Of a stretch of 46,514 bases of DNA, positions 22,547 to 30,393 are shown in pieces. Source of the DNA: a virus. The notes beneath the pieces were generated by a model that was not told where the DNA came from, ran no database searches, and was given only the letters and a program-made list of their open reading frames with translations. Each line of letters begins with the position of its first letter. The first letter of the stretch is position 1. Position numbers and translations under genes: made by a program. The stretch covers positions 1 to 46,514 of the IMG/VR virus record IMGVR_UViG_3300036944_000960; one strand, 5' to 3'.

Positions 22547-22953
22547 TAAACGATTACCCGCACGATAACGCCAAGGTTCTGGCGGATACCGCCCGCCGTC
22601 GACGGTTCAGGAAAGTTTATGTCGCGTTCGACTTGCATCGAACGGATACCGGCGGGTAGTTGCGCGCGCCGGTCGGCGTCGAAATGAAGCGCGGTACGAA
22701 TCGCGTCGCCAAGTTCGACAATATCCGAAACAGTTTCGGCGACCGTCGTCGCGACGACCTGAAAAAGAAAAGGCGAGTACAACGCCTTACCGTCAGTCGA
22801 AGCCACGTCGGAACCCGACGAAAGCGATTGATACACGACGGCGATTTTTGCGTCGCCGAACATCTTCGGGGGCTTAACCGGGTAATTCTGAATAGTCGCA
22901 TCGTCTAGCAATACGGCGCGAATAGCGGTAAGGGCGGCGGCGATAGGTTGCAT
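22546..22953 (-). CDS. Tail terminator-like protein
   Basis: 135 residues from the ATG at 22953, which overlaps the previous stop (TAATG). The sequence has MQPIAAALTAIRAVLLDDAT, then a beta sheet (DAKIAVVYQSLSSGSDVA; YSPFLFQVVATTVAETVSD). This resembles DUF3168/tail completion proteins that cap the tube and join it to the head. Homology is weak; the call relies on position and fold pattern. Confidence 0.55.
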   Translation of the reverse strand: MQPIAAALTAIRAVLLDDATIQNYPVKPPKMFGDAKIAVVYQSLSSGSDVASTDGKALYSPFLFQVVATTVAETVSDIVELGDAIRTALHFDADRRAQLPAGIRSMQVERDINFPEPSTAGGIRQNLGVIVRVIV

Positions 22954-23390
22954 TAAATCGTATCCTCTAAAACGACGTAGCACGTTACGGGCGTGGCGAC
23001 CGGGTTATTAACGACGGGTTCGACGCGAACGACTCGAAATAAGCCGCCGGTCGACATTTCACCAAGCGAAGAAAGCCCTTCGCGCGCCTCGCGGTAATCT
23101 TGCGAAGCGATTAGGTTACCGACACTCGGAACAAACGACCCGCCCGAGCCTATTCCAATAAACTTAAACAGCGGGCGCGCATCGGCACCCGTTGAAATAT
23201 CCTCGGGCGCAACACTAACCCGAGAAACGCGACCGAAAATCGGCGTGAATAAATCCCATTCAACTAACGGCTTGCCGAATGAATCAAAAGAATTCGATTC
23301 TTCGGGGTACCAACAAAACAGCGAAGCCCGACCGCTAAGGCTACGGCGAATCGCCGCCAATACCGCCGCGCGAGTCGTAGGCGACAGCAT
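22953..23390 (-). CDS. Head-closure / head-tail joining protein
   Basis: 145 residues. The N-terminal helix (LSPTTRAAVLAAIRRSLSGR) is followed by a beta barrel-like region (FGRVSRVSVAPEDIST, GGLFRVVRVEPVV), a common arrangement for head-closure proteins such as SPP1 gp16-type. The stop overlaps the start of the tail terminator-like gene. Assignment is by position between connector and tail genes plus general fold expectation. Confidence 0.55.
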   Translation of the reverse strand: MLSPTTRAAVLAAIRRSLSGRASLFCWYPEESNSFDSFGKPLVEWDLFTPIFGRVSRVSVAPEDISTGADARPLFKFIGIGSGGSFVPSVGNLIASQDYREAREGLSSLGEMSTGGLFRVVRVEPVVNNPVATPVTCYVVLEDTI

Positions 23391-23782
23391 TACCGAAGCC
23401 CCGCCGTCGACGGGTTCAGCAACGTACCGCCGATAAATACGCCGCCTTCGGGCGCGGGCGTGTTCGTCACAATCTGCGCGCGCAGGTCTTTCGCCAGTTT
23501 GTTAAGTTGGTCAATACGTTGCTTGAATTCCACGCGAAGCCCGCCGTCATCAGCATACGACGACGGTTCGCGCGAGAATTTGATAGCCAGCGAACCGGCA
23601 AGTTTGGCGACGCCTTCGGCGAACCCGTCGACTTCAACCCAACCGGCGATTTCTTCGTCGGTGAATTCCCAAACCGCGATACCAGCTTCGTTTAGAAGTT
23701 CGCCGGTATCCGCGAGTAGTCGACGCGCCCGGTCGACGGAATTCGCGACCGAAGCGTTTGCGGGGTTAAAGGTCGTCGCCAT
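23390..23782 (-). CDS. Head-tail connector (gp6/gp15-like)
   Basis: 130 residues, mainly helical, with NSVDRARRLLADTGELLNEA, an internal acidic stretch (EFTDEEIAGWVEVDGFAEGV) and FKQRIDQLNKLAKDLRAQI. The size and helical profile fit HK97 gp6 / SPP1 gp15 connector proteins that dock on the portal. The leader carries CGTATAGG 14 nt upstream. It is the first connector gene after the capsid block. Confidence 0.65.
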   Translation of the reverse strand: MATTFNPANASVANSVDRARRLLADTGELLNEAGIAVWEFTDEEIAGWVEVDGFAEGVAKLAGSLAIKFSREPSSYADDGGLRVEFKQRIDQLNKLAKDLRAQIVTNTPAPEGGVFIGGTLLNPSTAGLR

Positions 23783-23789
23783 AACTAAC

Positions 23790-24104
23790 CTATACGGCGG
23801 GCGCGTTCTTAATCAGGTCGCGCAAGGCGTCGACGGTTGCGCCGTCGGGAACCTCAAGCCCCTTCGATTCGGCGAACGCAATCAGTTCGGCTTTATTCAT
23901 TTTCGCTACGGGCTTTTCGCCTTCGGTTGCTTCGGATTCCGAACCGTCTTCGGTTGCGTCGGTTTCCGAACCATTAAGCGCGATTACGCTACCCGTTTCG
24001 ATATGCCACGCCAGCGCGTCGCCAAGTGTTGAGCCGTCGATAATGTCGCCTTTTTTAACGGGCGGGTCGGTAGCAATTACCCCGACACTTACTTCGTATT
24101 TCAT
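23790..24104 (-). CDS. Small protein with C-terminal HeH/SAP-like motif
   Basis: 104 residues from the ATG at 24104. An N-terminal beta segment (MKYEVSVGVIATDPPVKKGD) is followed by an acidic linker (SETDATEDGSESEATEGE). The C-terminal helix-extended loop-helix (NKAELIAFAESKGLEVPDGA...DALRDLI) is of the HeH/SAP type, a small nucleic-acid or capsid-binding motif frequent in phage structural operons. The terminator stem before it overlaps upstream codons, so this ATG is the natural start. Confidence 0.6.
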   Translation of the reverse strand: MKYEVSVGVIATDPPVKKGDIIDGSTLGDALAWHIETGSVIALNGSETDATEDGSESEATEGEKPVAKMNKAELIAFAESKGLEVPDGATVDALRDLIKNAPAV

Positions 24105-24108
24105 AGTA

Positions 24109-24140
24109 GAAAAGGGCGGGGGTTTCAAGCCCCCGCCCTT
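24109..24140 (-). terminator. Strong terminator after the major capsid gene
   Basis: An 11-bp stem AAGGGCGGGGG/CCCCCGCCCTT with a 7-nt loop is followed on the minus strand by TTTTCT. It separates the capsid gene from the connector block; the next ATG lies only 5 nt beyond, so read-through sets expression of downstream genes. Confidence 0.85.
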
Positions 24141-24161
24141 ACCGTTACGTTGAACTCGCGA

Positions 24162-25166
24162 TTAGATCGTAATCAGTACGACCGCGCTCGGGAATTCCAG
24201 CGCGATACCGCCGTTATGCCCGTTATGAACGGCAATCGAAACCGGTACGTCGTCTTCGACCTTAACCTTCGTATATTGCCCCGGTGCGGCGTTCGGGTTA
24301 TTGGCGTTGCGGGTCATCTTATATGCCCCGACTCGCCCGCCGTCGTCGCGTCGACCGACCAAGATAGCTCGGTTATCTGGCACGAACGTAACGAACGTAC
24401 CGGCGTCGTTAATATATCCTCGGTCGTATTCGACGATTTCGGGTAGGTCGGCGTCGACGAGGATTCGGTTAATTTCAGCCAAACCGCTAATGGTCGATTG
24501 TGTCGAAGTTCGCTTACCGAAAAGGTCGGCGGCGTTGGTGTTATTCAACAGCGCATTAACCGAGCCGGTATTCATAAAGAGTTGCGAACCGCGACCGAAC
24601 GAAACGCCCTTACCCCGTTGTAGCAACTTGATAGTACGCAGGTCTTTAAGCGGCGCGGCGGTTGCCGAGGTCGCCCAAGCTACAGCCGCCGACGCGGTTT
24701 GTACCGGGAACGTGTCGGCGTGAATTACTCCGCCGTCTTCGCCGAGAACCGAAATCGCACCTTGCAACGCGCCCCAAGCAACCAAACGAACGCGGTCGAC
24801 GAATCGGCTTTGTAGTTGGTCTTGCCGTTCCAAAACGAGCGAAGTAATGTCGATATTGTCGGTACCGCCAAGTCGTCGCGCGTCGGTAAGCTCGGTTTCG
24901 TCCAAAAGTTCAAACTCGCCGTACACGCCCGGTTCCATGACGTACTTTTTACGCCCCTTCGCCTTCACTCGCGACGGCTTGCCGTTAAGACCTCGCGCTT
25001 GTTGAAGACCGGTATACGAGTCGCGTTGTTCCCAGGCGACGTGCGCGTAATCTGAATTTTCAATCGGAATGATGCCGAAAATCGGGTCGTTGAGAGTCAA
25101 GACCGCCATTTTTTCTTGAGCGATTGCGCCCATTTCTTCGGCGGATGGATATAGGTAGTTTGCCAT
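24162..25166 (-). CDS. Major capsid protein (phage capsid E / Mu-T-like type)
   Basis: 334 residues. The pattern fits the HK97-fold capsid E family: N-terminal part ending KYVMEPGVYGEFELLDETEL, a long helix (SLVLERQDQLQSRFVDRVRL), SFGRGSQLFMNTGSVNALL, DLPEIVEYDRGYINDAGTFV, and a C-terminal P-domain segment VPVSIAVHNGHNGGIALEFP. It is flanked by the protease/decoration genes and the connectors. It is the highest-expressed structural gene expected, set off by a hairpin upstream and a strong terminator downstream. Confidence 0.9.
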   Translation of the reverse strand: MANYLYPSAEEMGAIAQEKMAVLTLNDPIFGIIPIENSDYAHVAWEQRDSYTGLQQARGLNGKPSRVKAKGRKKYVMEPGVYGEFELLDETELTDARRLGGTDNIDITSLVLERQDQLQSRFVDRVRLVAWGALQGAISVLGEDGGVIHADTFPVQTASAAVAWATSATAAPLKDLRTIKLLQRGKGVSFGRGSQLFMNTGSVNALLNNTNAADLFGKRTSTQSTISGLAEINRILVDADLPEIVEYDRGYINDAGTFVTFVPDNRAILVGRRDDGGRVGAYKMTRNANNPNAAPGQYTKVKVEDDVPVSIAVHNGHNGGIALEFPSAVVLITI

Positions 25167-25188
25167 AAGGGTTAGTTCTTTTTGCCTT

Positions 25189-25206
25189 GCCCCGGCGAAC
25201 CGGGGC
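25189..25206 (-). repeat. Hairpin identical to the 19.78 kb hairpin, before the capsid gene
   Basis: GCCCCGG-CGAA-CCGGGGC with the flank TTCGT. It duplicates the hairpin at 19780-19795 and lacks a U-tract on the minus strand. It may be a processing or stability element of the capsid mRNA. Confidence 0.6.
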
Positions 25207-25227
25207 TTCGTTCGTCAGCCGAAGGGC

Positions 25228-25659
25228 TTACAATAGGGTGATTTTGTTCGCGCCCTTCAATTTCAATCCGGTTTGCTTGGTCGTTCCAAGGTTGGCGACG
25301 GTAAGCGTCGCGGCTTGGGTCGATTGCAAGTCAGCACGGTTGAAGGTTCCGCCGACATACACCGGGATAGACTGCGCGTACCCGCTTTGTGGAACGGTCG
25401 CGGTCGCATCGCCGAAGATAACACCCGACGCGGTTACGTTGGTATCCTGCGCGATAATCGCGGCGGCGACGCCCTTAATTGCCGGGTCGTTAGCGAACGC
25501 CCAAACTTCCCACGCGCCAGCGGCGGTATAGCAAAGAATCGTACCGGCGATATAGAAAGCGACCGGCAAGGCGTTCGGCGCGAGTGAAATCGACGGGATT
25601 TCGTCGCAAGCGAAAGCGGGGTTCAGTTTGTTGTAGGTGTAAGAGTGAACGAGAGGCAT
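25228..25659 (-). CDS. Capsid decoration-type protein
   Basis: 143 residues, start immediately before the protease stop. It is beta-rich with PSISLAPNALPVAFYIAGTI, AIIAQDTNVTASGVIFGD and VYVGGTFNRADLQ. Small beta proteins between protease and major capsid genes are usually head decoration or stabilising proteins (lambda gpD position). Sequence similarity to gpD itself is not evident, so function is by position and fold. Confidence 0.6.
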   Translation of the reverse strand: MPLVHSYTYNKLNPAFACDEIPSISLAPNALPVAFYIAGTILCYTAAGAWEVWAFANDPAIKGVAAAIIAQDTNVTASGVIFGDATATVPQSGYAQSIPVYVGGTFNRADLQSTQAATLTVANLGTTKQTGLKLKGANKITLL

Positions 25660-26877
25660 TTACTTAGATTCCTTTAGGGCTTGTTTGCCCAAGGTCGTAG
25701 CCGAAAGCAGTTCGGCGCGGCGTTCTGGCGTCAATCCGTCAGGTCGTGCCGGGTTAGCGGAAAAGGTCGACTGATTGCCTAGCACTTCTTTTTGAAGGTT
25801 CAGCACCGGGCGGGCGGCGACCATGTCGATAACCGCTTTCAGGATTCCAACCGAAGCCGATTCGCTGAACGCGACCGAGTCGGTAAATTCAGCGGCGGCG
25901 GCGTTGGAATACAGCGCGACCAAGGCGTCGCGCTCGGCGGGTACGGCTTTATCGGCGGCGATTGCACCGTCGGCGAAGACCGTCGCGGCGGCGGTAATTG
26001 CGGCGTCGTTGCTGAACTTGACGACGACGGTCGGTTCGACTGTCTTCGGTTCAGCGGTTGGCGAAGGGGTCGCGCCGAACTTCGCGGGGTCGACTTCGCC
26101 GGTCGCGATTGCGTCGCGTTCCGCCTCAGTCAAGCCCGAAAAGAACGCCGCCAGTTTTTGTAGGAAGTTCATCTTCTTTTTACCTGTACGTTCGGTTTCC
26201 GAATCGTCTTCTTTTTGATTCGCACTAAACGCGGCGATTAGCTCGGCGTCGGCGATTCTCGGGTTTAGGGTTAGCCCTATACCCGAAATTGTCTTTTTGG
26301 CGCGGTCGATAGCGACGGATACCTTAACCTTGCCGCCGGTCTTTTCGTGCAACCATTTCGGCATAGAATAAACGCCGAATAGTTCGGAACCCTTGCGAGT
26401 AATTTCGACTAGCTTGCCGAGTTGCCCGTTAAGAAGCCCGTTAACGTGTTCGTAGTCGCCATTAACCGGCGCGCCGAAAGCGGTAACCGCGTTTTCTAGG
26501 TCGGCGTCGGTTACGTTAATGCCCTTATCGGCGGAGTAGTCGCCCGCCTCGAAAATCTTGCCAGCGTAAAGAACCGCGTCGCCGTCTTCGTTGGTTGAAT
26601 CAATCGAAAACGTCGCGCCATTAACGACCGGTTGGTATGTACGAACTTCGTCGACTTCGACCATTTCCGACAGCGTGACGTCGCCAGAATCGCCGAGGGT
26701 ATACGCGACTCTGTACGACTTGTTTTCGCCCGAAGAATCGTCGCCGAAGATTGCATAATCGTCGAACATTTCGCGCACCCAAATACCCGAATAACCGTCG
26801 GGGCGTTTAGGTCGAACCGCGACAATCGCGTCGCGTACCTTTTCGCGTATAGCATCGAACGAAAGCATTTTCGGCAT
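25660..26877 (-). CDS. Prohead protease/scaffold fusion with possible internal start
   Basis: 405 residues. The N-terminal two-fifths (DYEHVNGLLNGQLGKLVEIT, KVSVAIDRAKKTISGIGLT) resembles Mu gpI-type phage proteases. The rest is acidic and helical, as in scaffolds. Inside the frame an ATG at 26172 (MNFLQKLAAFFSGLTEAERD) is preceded by AGGTAAAAAGAAG, a good ribosome site. It would make a separate 170-residue scaffold, like lambda Nu3 within C. The leader has CGTACCGG 15 nt upstream. Catalytic residues are not certain by eye. Confidence 0.65.
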   Translation of the reverse strand: MPKMLSFDAIREKVRDAIVAVRPKRPDGYSGIWVREMFDDYAIFGDDSSGENKSYRVAYTLGDSGDVTLSEMVEVDEVRTYQPVVNGATFSIDSTNEDGDAVLYAGKIFEAGDYSADKGINVTDADLENAVTAFGAPVNGDYEHVNGLLNGQLGKLVEITRKGSELFGVYSMPKWLHEKTGGKVKVSVAIDRAKKTISGIGLTLNPRIADAELIAAFSANQKEDDSETERTGKKKMNFLQKLAAFFSGLTEAERDAIATGEVDPAKFGATPSPTAEPKTVEPTVVVKFSNDAAITAAATVFADGAIAADKAVPAERDALVALYSNAAAAEFTDSVAFSESASVGILKAVIDMVAARPVLNLQKEVLGNQSTFSANPARPDGLTPERRAELLSATTLGKQALKESK

Positions 26878-26898
26878 ACTCCGACCGGTACGCGAAGT

Positions 26899-27288
26899 TC
26901 AGCTTTTAAGGAAAGCGTCGACGTCGGGGTCGTCGTCGTACTTGGTCGGCACGTCTGCCAAGGAACCCGGAACCCCGAAGGAACCGCAAGCGGCGGCGTA
27001 CAGCCGGGTAAGGGCGCGGTACAGCGTCGCGCGGCGAGGGTCGTCGACCGGCGCGGCATTAAACCCGGCGGGTCGCAAGTCGCCGAGGCGTTCAGTCATA
27101 AGCGAAAGGAATTCGTCGACGTGTATCGTCGCCGTGTACGCAAAATCGGCGCATCGCCTTCGCTTAACTTTGGCGGTCGGGGCAAACCTTTCGAGGTCGC
27201 CGCGAATACGAGCGTACAAGAAAAGGCGCGACGGGTCTTCGGGGTCGGGTCGAACCTCGAATATCGTATCTTGCAAGCCAATCAGCAA
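26899..27288 (-). CDS. Hypothetical head-region protein with TTG start
   Basis: 129 residues. A TTG at 27288 is the only practical start: an upstream stop closes the frame, and AGTAGG lies 9 nt before. The sequence (FEVRPDPEDPSRLFLYARIR, VDEFLSLMTERLGDLRPAGF, RRATLYRALTRLYAAACGSF) is helical with a basic central loop. It lies between the minor head protein and the protease. No family recognised. Confidence 0.6.
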   Translation of the reverse strand: MLIGLQDTIFEVRPDPEDPSRLFLYARIRGDLERFAPTAKVKRRRCADFAYTATIHVDEFLSLMTERLGDLRPAGFNAAPVDDPRRATLYRALTRLYAAACGSFGVPGSLADVPTKYDDDPDVDAFLKS

Positions 27289-27317
27289 ACGTATAAACCT
27301 ACTTCATTAGGGCGGCG

Positions 27318-28460
27318 TTATTGCCCGCCATTATTGCCAGTAATCAGGCGCGCACTTTCGGGCGGCGTCGTGTTAAATCGTTGTCCGAGGGCGTTCGACC
27401 GCTCCGCCTGTTTCAACTCGAAAAGCGTTCGCGGCTTTACGCCTTGCCCCCACTTCGCCGAGTTGGTTATATTCGTCATATCAGCAAGCGTCGCGCGCCC
27501 GTCTTTCCACATAGCGAAGCGACTCGCGCCTAGTTTCTCGCGCTGAACGTCTTCGCCTTGCGTTCTTAGCCACGCCTCGCCGTCGATTCTCGGGCGGTCT
27601 AAATACTTTACGACCGGTTGCAAGGTACAGCGGCAACCGGGGTGCGACCCGAAGATTTCGCCGGGTTCCAAAATCGTACCGTCGCGGGCGATACATAGAA
27701 AACACGTTCGGGCGTCGCGCGAAGATACGATTCGTTGCGCGACGACGACGTCGGAATTCGCCTTAAAATTTCGGGCTTGGGCGGTACGATAAACGCGAAG
27801 CGACTCGGTTCGCGCAATCAGTACGGCGCGCTTTTTGGGTAGCGGAACCAACCGGCGAAGGTCGCGCGCAATCTTTCGAGGATTGTCGCCCGCCGCGAAA
27901 CCGGCGACCATTGTGCGGCGGAAATCGGCGACGGCGTCGGTTCCCATTTTCTTAAACAGGTTGATAAGCGGCGACCCGTTGGCAAGCGCGCCGACCATGT
28001 CGGTAATGGCTTCGGTCGGTAGCATGATAAACCCGCCAGAAACGCCCGAGGATTTGATAAGCGCGGTCGCGTGGCGGTTCGCCATGTTCGCGGCGGTTTC
28101 TTGCATTTCGACCGATTGCGCGTAAGCAACCGCCGAATACCGGTCGACCTGAACCAACGCTTCGGCTAAAAGTTGCGTCCATTCTTCGCGCTGATAAAAC
28201 CAAGCGGGCGAAATGTCGATACCCGCCGCCTCGGCGGCTTTAAGTTTGGCTTCGACCGCGCGAAGTCGCTTCGTTATTTCCGCTTGGGCGATTTTGTAGG
28301 CGGCTACCATCTTGCGCGCCGCCTTCGTTTCGCCGCGCAGTAATTCCGCACGGTGCCGCGCGATTACGTCGTAAATCGACGCCTCGCCAACTTCGGCAAA
28401 GACGGCGACGCGACCGCCGTTAAACTGAATCGTTCGGTTAAAGATTTTTACGGCGGTCAT
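27318..28460 (-). CDS. Phage minor head protein (Mu gpF-like, SPP1 gp7-like)
   Basis: 380 residues from the ATG at 28460 (GGGG 7 nt upstream); an earlier TTG at 28499 is less likely. Long helices are followed by the conserved C-terminal motif RDARTCFLCIARDG ... GSHPGCRCTLQPV, the Cys/His cluster typical of gpF-like proteins. Members bind the portal and enter the capsid, acting in DNA packaging or ejection. The position directly after the portal is standard. Confidence 0.85.
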   Translation of the reverse strand: MTAVKIFNRTIQFNGGRVAVFAEVGEASIYDVIARHRAELLRGETKAARKMVAAYKIAQAEITKRLRAVEAKLKAAEAAGIDISPAWFYQREEWTQLLAEALVQVDRYSAVAYAQSVEMQETAANMANRHATALIKSSGVSGGFIMLPTEAITDMVGALANGSPLINLFKKMGTDAVADFRRTMVAGFAAGDNPRKIARDLRRLVPLPKKRAVLIARTESLRVYRTAQARNFKANSDVVVAQRIVSSRDARTCFLCIARDGTILEPGEIFGSHPGCRCTLQPVVKYLDRPRIDGEAWLRTQGEDVQREKLGASRFAMWKDGRATLADMTNITNSAKWGQGVKPRTLFELKQAERSNALGQRFNTTPPESARLITGNNGGQ

Positions 28461-28534
28461 ATAGCCCCAACGAATAACCAGCGGCGTAGCCGAGAACAAA
28501 GAACACGAAGCAAAGAAACGCGACCCCGGCGGCG

Positions 28535-29995
28535 TTAATCACCGGCGACCGCCGCCGGGTCTAAGACTTTCGCCATATTGTCGGCGTTCATAGCGGCTTG
28601 GCGGTTACGGTCTTCGACTTCCATGCGAACCGCCTCGGCGTCAGCCTCGAAACCGAACCGCGCCCATATCGCGGGTAGGTGCGCGGTCATAATTACGCCC
28701 GATTGCATCGCCCGACTGATTGCGTCAAGTTCGCGCGCCCAGTCTTGTTGCTCCACCTGTTTAAGCGCGACGACCGGCGCGTACCGAAGCGCGTCTTCGC
28801 CGAAGTTGACGGAAACAAGTAGCCGCACAATGTCGCGGTAAATGACCGACGAAATCAGTTCTTTAAGGTAGGCGATACGAAGTTGGGTAATATCCTGCGC
28901 GACCGACGAACCGCCCTTATCGCCGCCCTTTCCTTCCATCGAAGCGCGCGAGGTTCCCATAATCGCGGTTACGATTTGTTTGTCGAAATAGTCGTAAGCA
29001 TTGGTAAACGCTTCGCCGCCGCCTTCGCTATGAATAAGGTCGATTTCGGTACCGCCCTTAACGGCGAGAATCGACCCGCCGACAAAGACTTCTAAGGCGC
29101 GGTATAACGCCATTTCGGCGGTTATGAATATCGGCGTACCGTCGACGTTGGTCGCGACCGTGCCGTCGGCGTTCGTCTTGTTTACGAACCCTTGCGCGTC
29201 GCTTTCTGGCGTCTTTCCGACAATCGACGGCGTCGCGAATTGCCGAAGATACTTATAGTAGTCGGGCAAGATTTGCGACTTGATAAACCAAGCGTTATAC
29301 GCCGGTCGAAGAATCGACGTACCGCGAGGGTCGCCGTTGTTCGGTCGGTGTTGGGCTAGGGCGAACTTCCAGCGGGGTAAGAAGTTCTTCGCGGTTTCCG
29401 GGTCGACGGTGCCAATCGCGCTAACATTTACCGGCGTTCCCGGCATAGCGGCAAGGATTCCATCGACGTTAAAGTTTTCGTCGACGACGAAGTTAATCAG
29501 CTTGAAATGCTTACCCTTGCACGACTTGAGAATAAGCCGACCCGAGTCTTCGCCGCGCCCCTTTTGAAGCGTGATTTCGGCGACCTTGTAACCGTAAATC
29601 AAACAGTCTAGTAACTCCGAAGCGACCGACGATTCGGAACCGTCGAACGCGCGCTTAACGAAGTCGCATACCTCGCGGGCGCGGTCGGCTTCGGCAACCT
29701 GCGCGGGTTCAGGTGCGGCGAATCCGTTCGGCGTTGCATACGCAGGAATAAACGTAACGCCTTCGGACAATACCGCCAACTGAATAGAATCGACCGCCGA
29801 GGCGACAACCGGGTCGGTAATCATTCGTTCATAAATCTCGCCGCCGAAGTCGCGCGTAATATCGTCGACGTAGGTCGGCAACGCCCGACGAATCGAAACC
29901 ATCGCGGGCGACGACGTACCGCCCGCGATAAACTCGCGCTTCAAAACTTCGGTTTCTAACGGGCGCGGTTCGACATTTAGGGGCGTTTCTGCCAT
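28535..29995 (-). CDS. Portal protein, DUF935-like
   Basis: 486 residues. It has the order and features of Mu gp29-like portals: YVDDITRDFGGEIYERMITD near residue 40, a WKFALAQHRP region, LDKQIVTAIMGTSRASMEGK-type C-terminal helix and the QQDWARELDAISRAMQSGVI finish. Portals form the dodecameric channel for packaging. Its leader CGTAACGG precedes the ATG by 15 nt and also marks the end of the truncated methyltransferase. Confidence 0.75.
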   Translation of the reverse strand: MAETPLNVEPRPLETEVLKREFIAGGTSSPAMVSIRRALPTYVDDITRDFGGEIYERMITDPVVASAVDSIQLAVLSEGVTFIPAYATPNGFAAPEPAQVAEADRAREVCDFVKRAFDGSESSVASELLDCLIYGYKVAEITLQKGRGEDSGRLILKSCKGKHFKLINFVVDENFNVDGILAAMPGTPVNVSAIGTVDPETAKNFLPRWKFALAQHRPNNGDPRGTSILRPAYNAWFIKSQILPDYYKYLRQFATPSIVGKTPESDAQGFVNKTNADGTVATNVDGTPIFITAEMALYRALEVFVGGSILAVKGGTEIDLIHSEGGGEAFTNAYDYFDKQIVTAIMGTSRASMEGKGGDKGGSSVAQDITQLRIAYLKELISSVIYRDIVRLLVSVNFGEDALRYAPVVALKQVEQQDWARELDAISRAMQSGVIMTAHLPAIWARFGFEADAEAVRMEVEDRNRQAAMNADNMAKVLDPAAVAGD

Positions 29996-29998
29996 ATC

Positions 29999-30379
29999 TT
30001 AACCGTTACGCGAAGTCGAAAAGCCCGCCGCACGAGGGTCGCAGTATTCCGGGTCTGCCATAAGCCGCGCCGTTAGGGTGTCTTTGTTATTCACTAGCCA
30101 TAAATGCCGCGCGTGTAAATCGCACTCATTGACAGGCGAACACGCGGCGGCGGCGACCTCGGTCGGCTTATACATCATCGAACGCCAAAAGTTTGAAATC
30201 AAACCGTCGAGGTCGTTAAGGGTTACCCAACCATCGAACGCGGCGGGGCGGTTCAGTGCGACGGCGCAACTACCCGCGAACGGTTCGACGAAAGTGCCAA
30301 TATCGGAACCAAGGCGCGACCAGATTAAATCAGCCGCTAAAGCCTTGCCACCAAACCAAGGAAACGGGGCGCGTATCAT
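29999..30379 (-). pseudogene. Truncated D12-class DNA adenine methyltransferase
   Basis: 126 residues. The N-terminus carries motif-like APFPWFGGK and TFVEPFAGSCAVALN, with LNDLDGLISNFWRSM after it, the SAM-binding half of Dam/D12-type adenine methylases. The reading ends with YCDPRAAGFSTSRNG at the point where full-length relatives continue to the DPPY catalytic motif, which is missing. It cannot methylate DNA as it stands. It is inserted between TerL and portal, and its leader CGTATCGG resembles the neighbours, so it is a decayed moron or a truncated regulator. Confidence 0.75.
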
Positions 30380-30393
30380 GCCGACCGATACGA

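Noticed and set aside
26511-27059. 182-codon minus-strand frame
   Set aside because: Overlaps two supported genes on the same strand in another frame and is Arg/Thr/Ser-rich as expected from frame shift of coding DNA.
26632-27546. 304-codon plus-strand frame
   Set aside because: Antisense of the protease, hypothetical and gpF-like genes, which have clear family motifs. Its composition is typical of an antisense shadow in this GC-rich genome.
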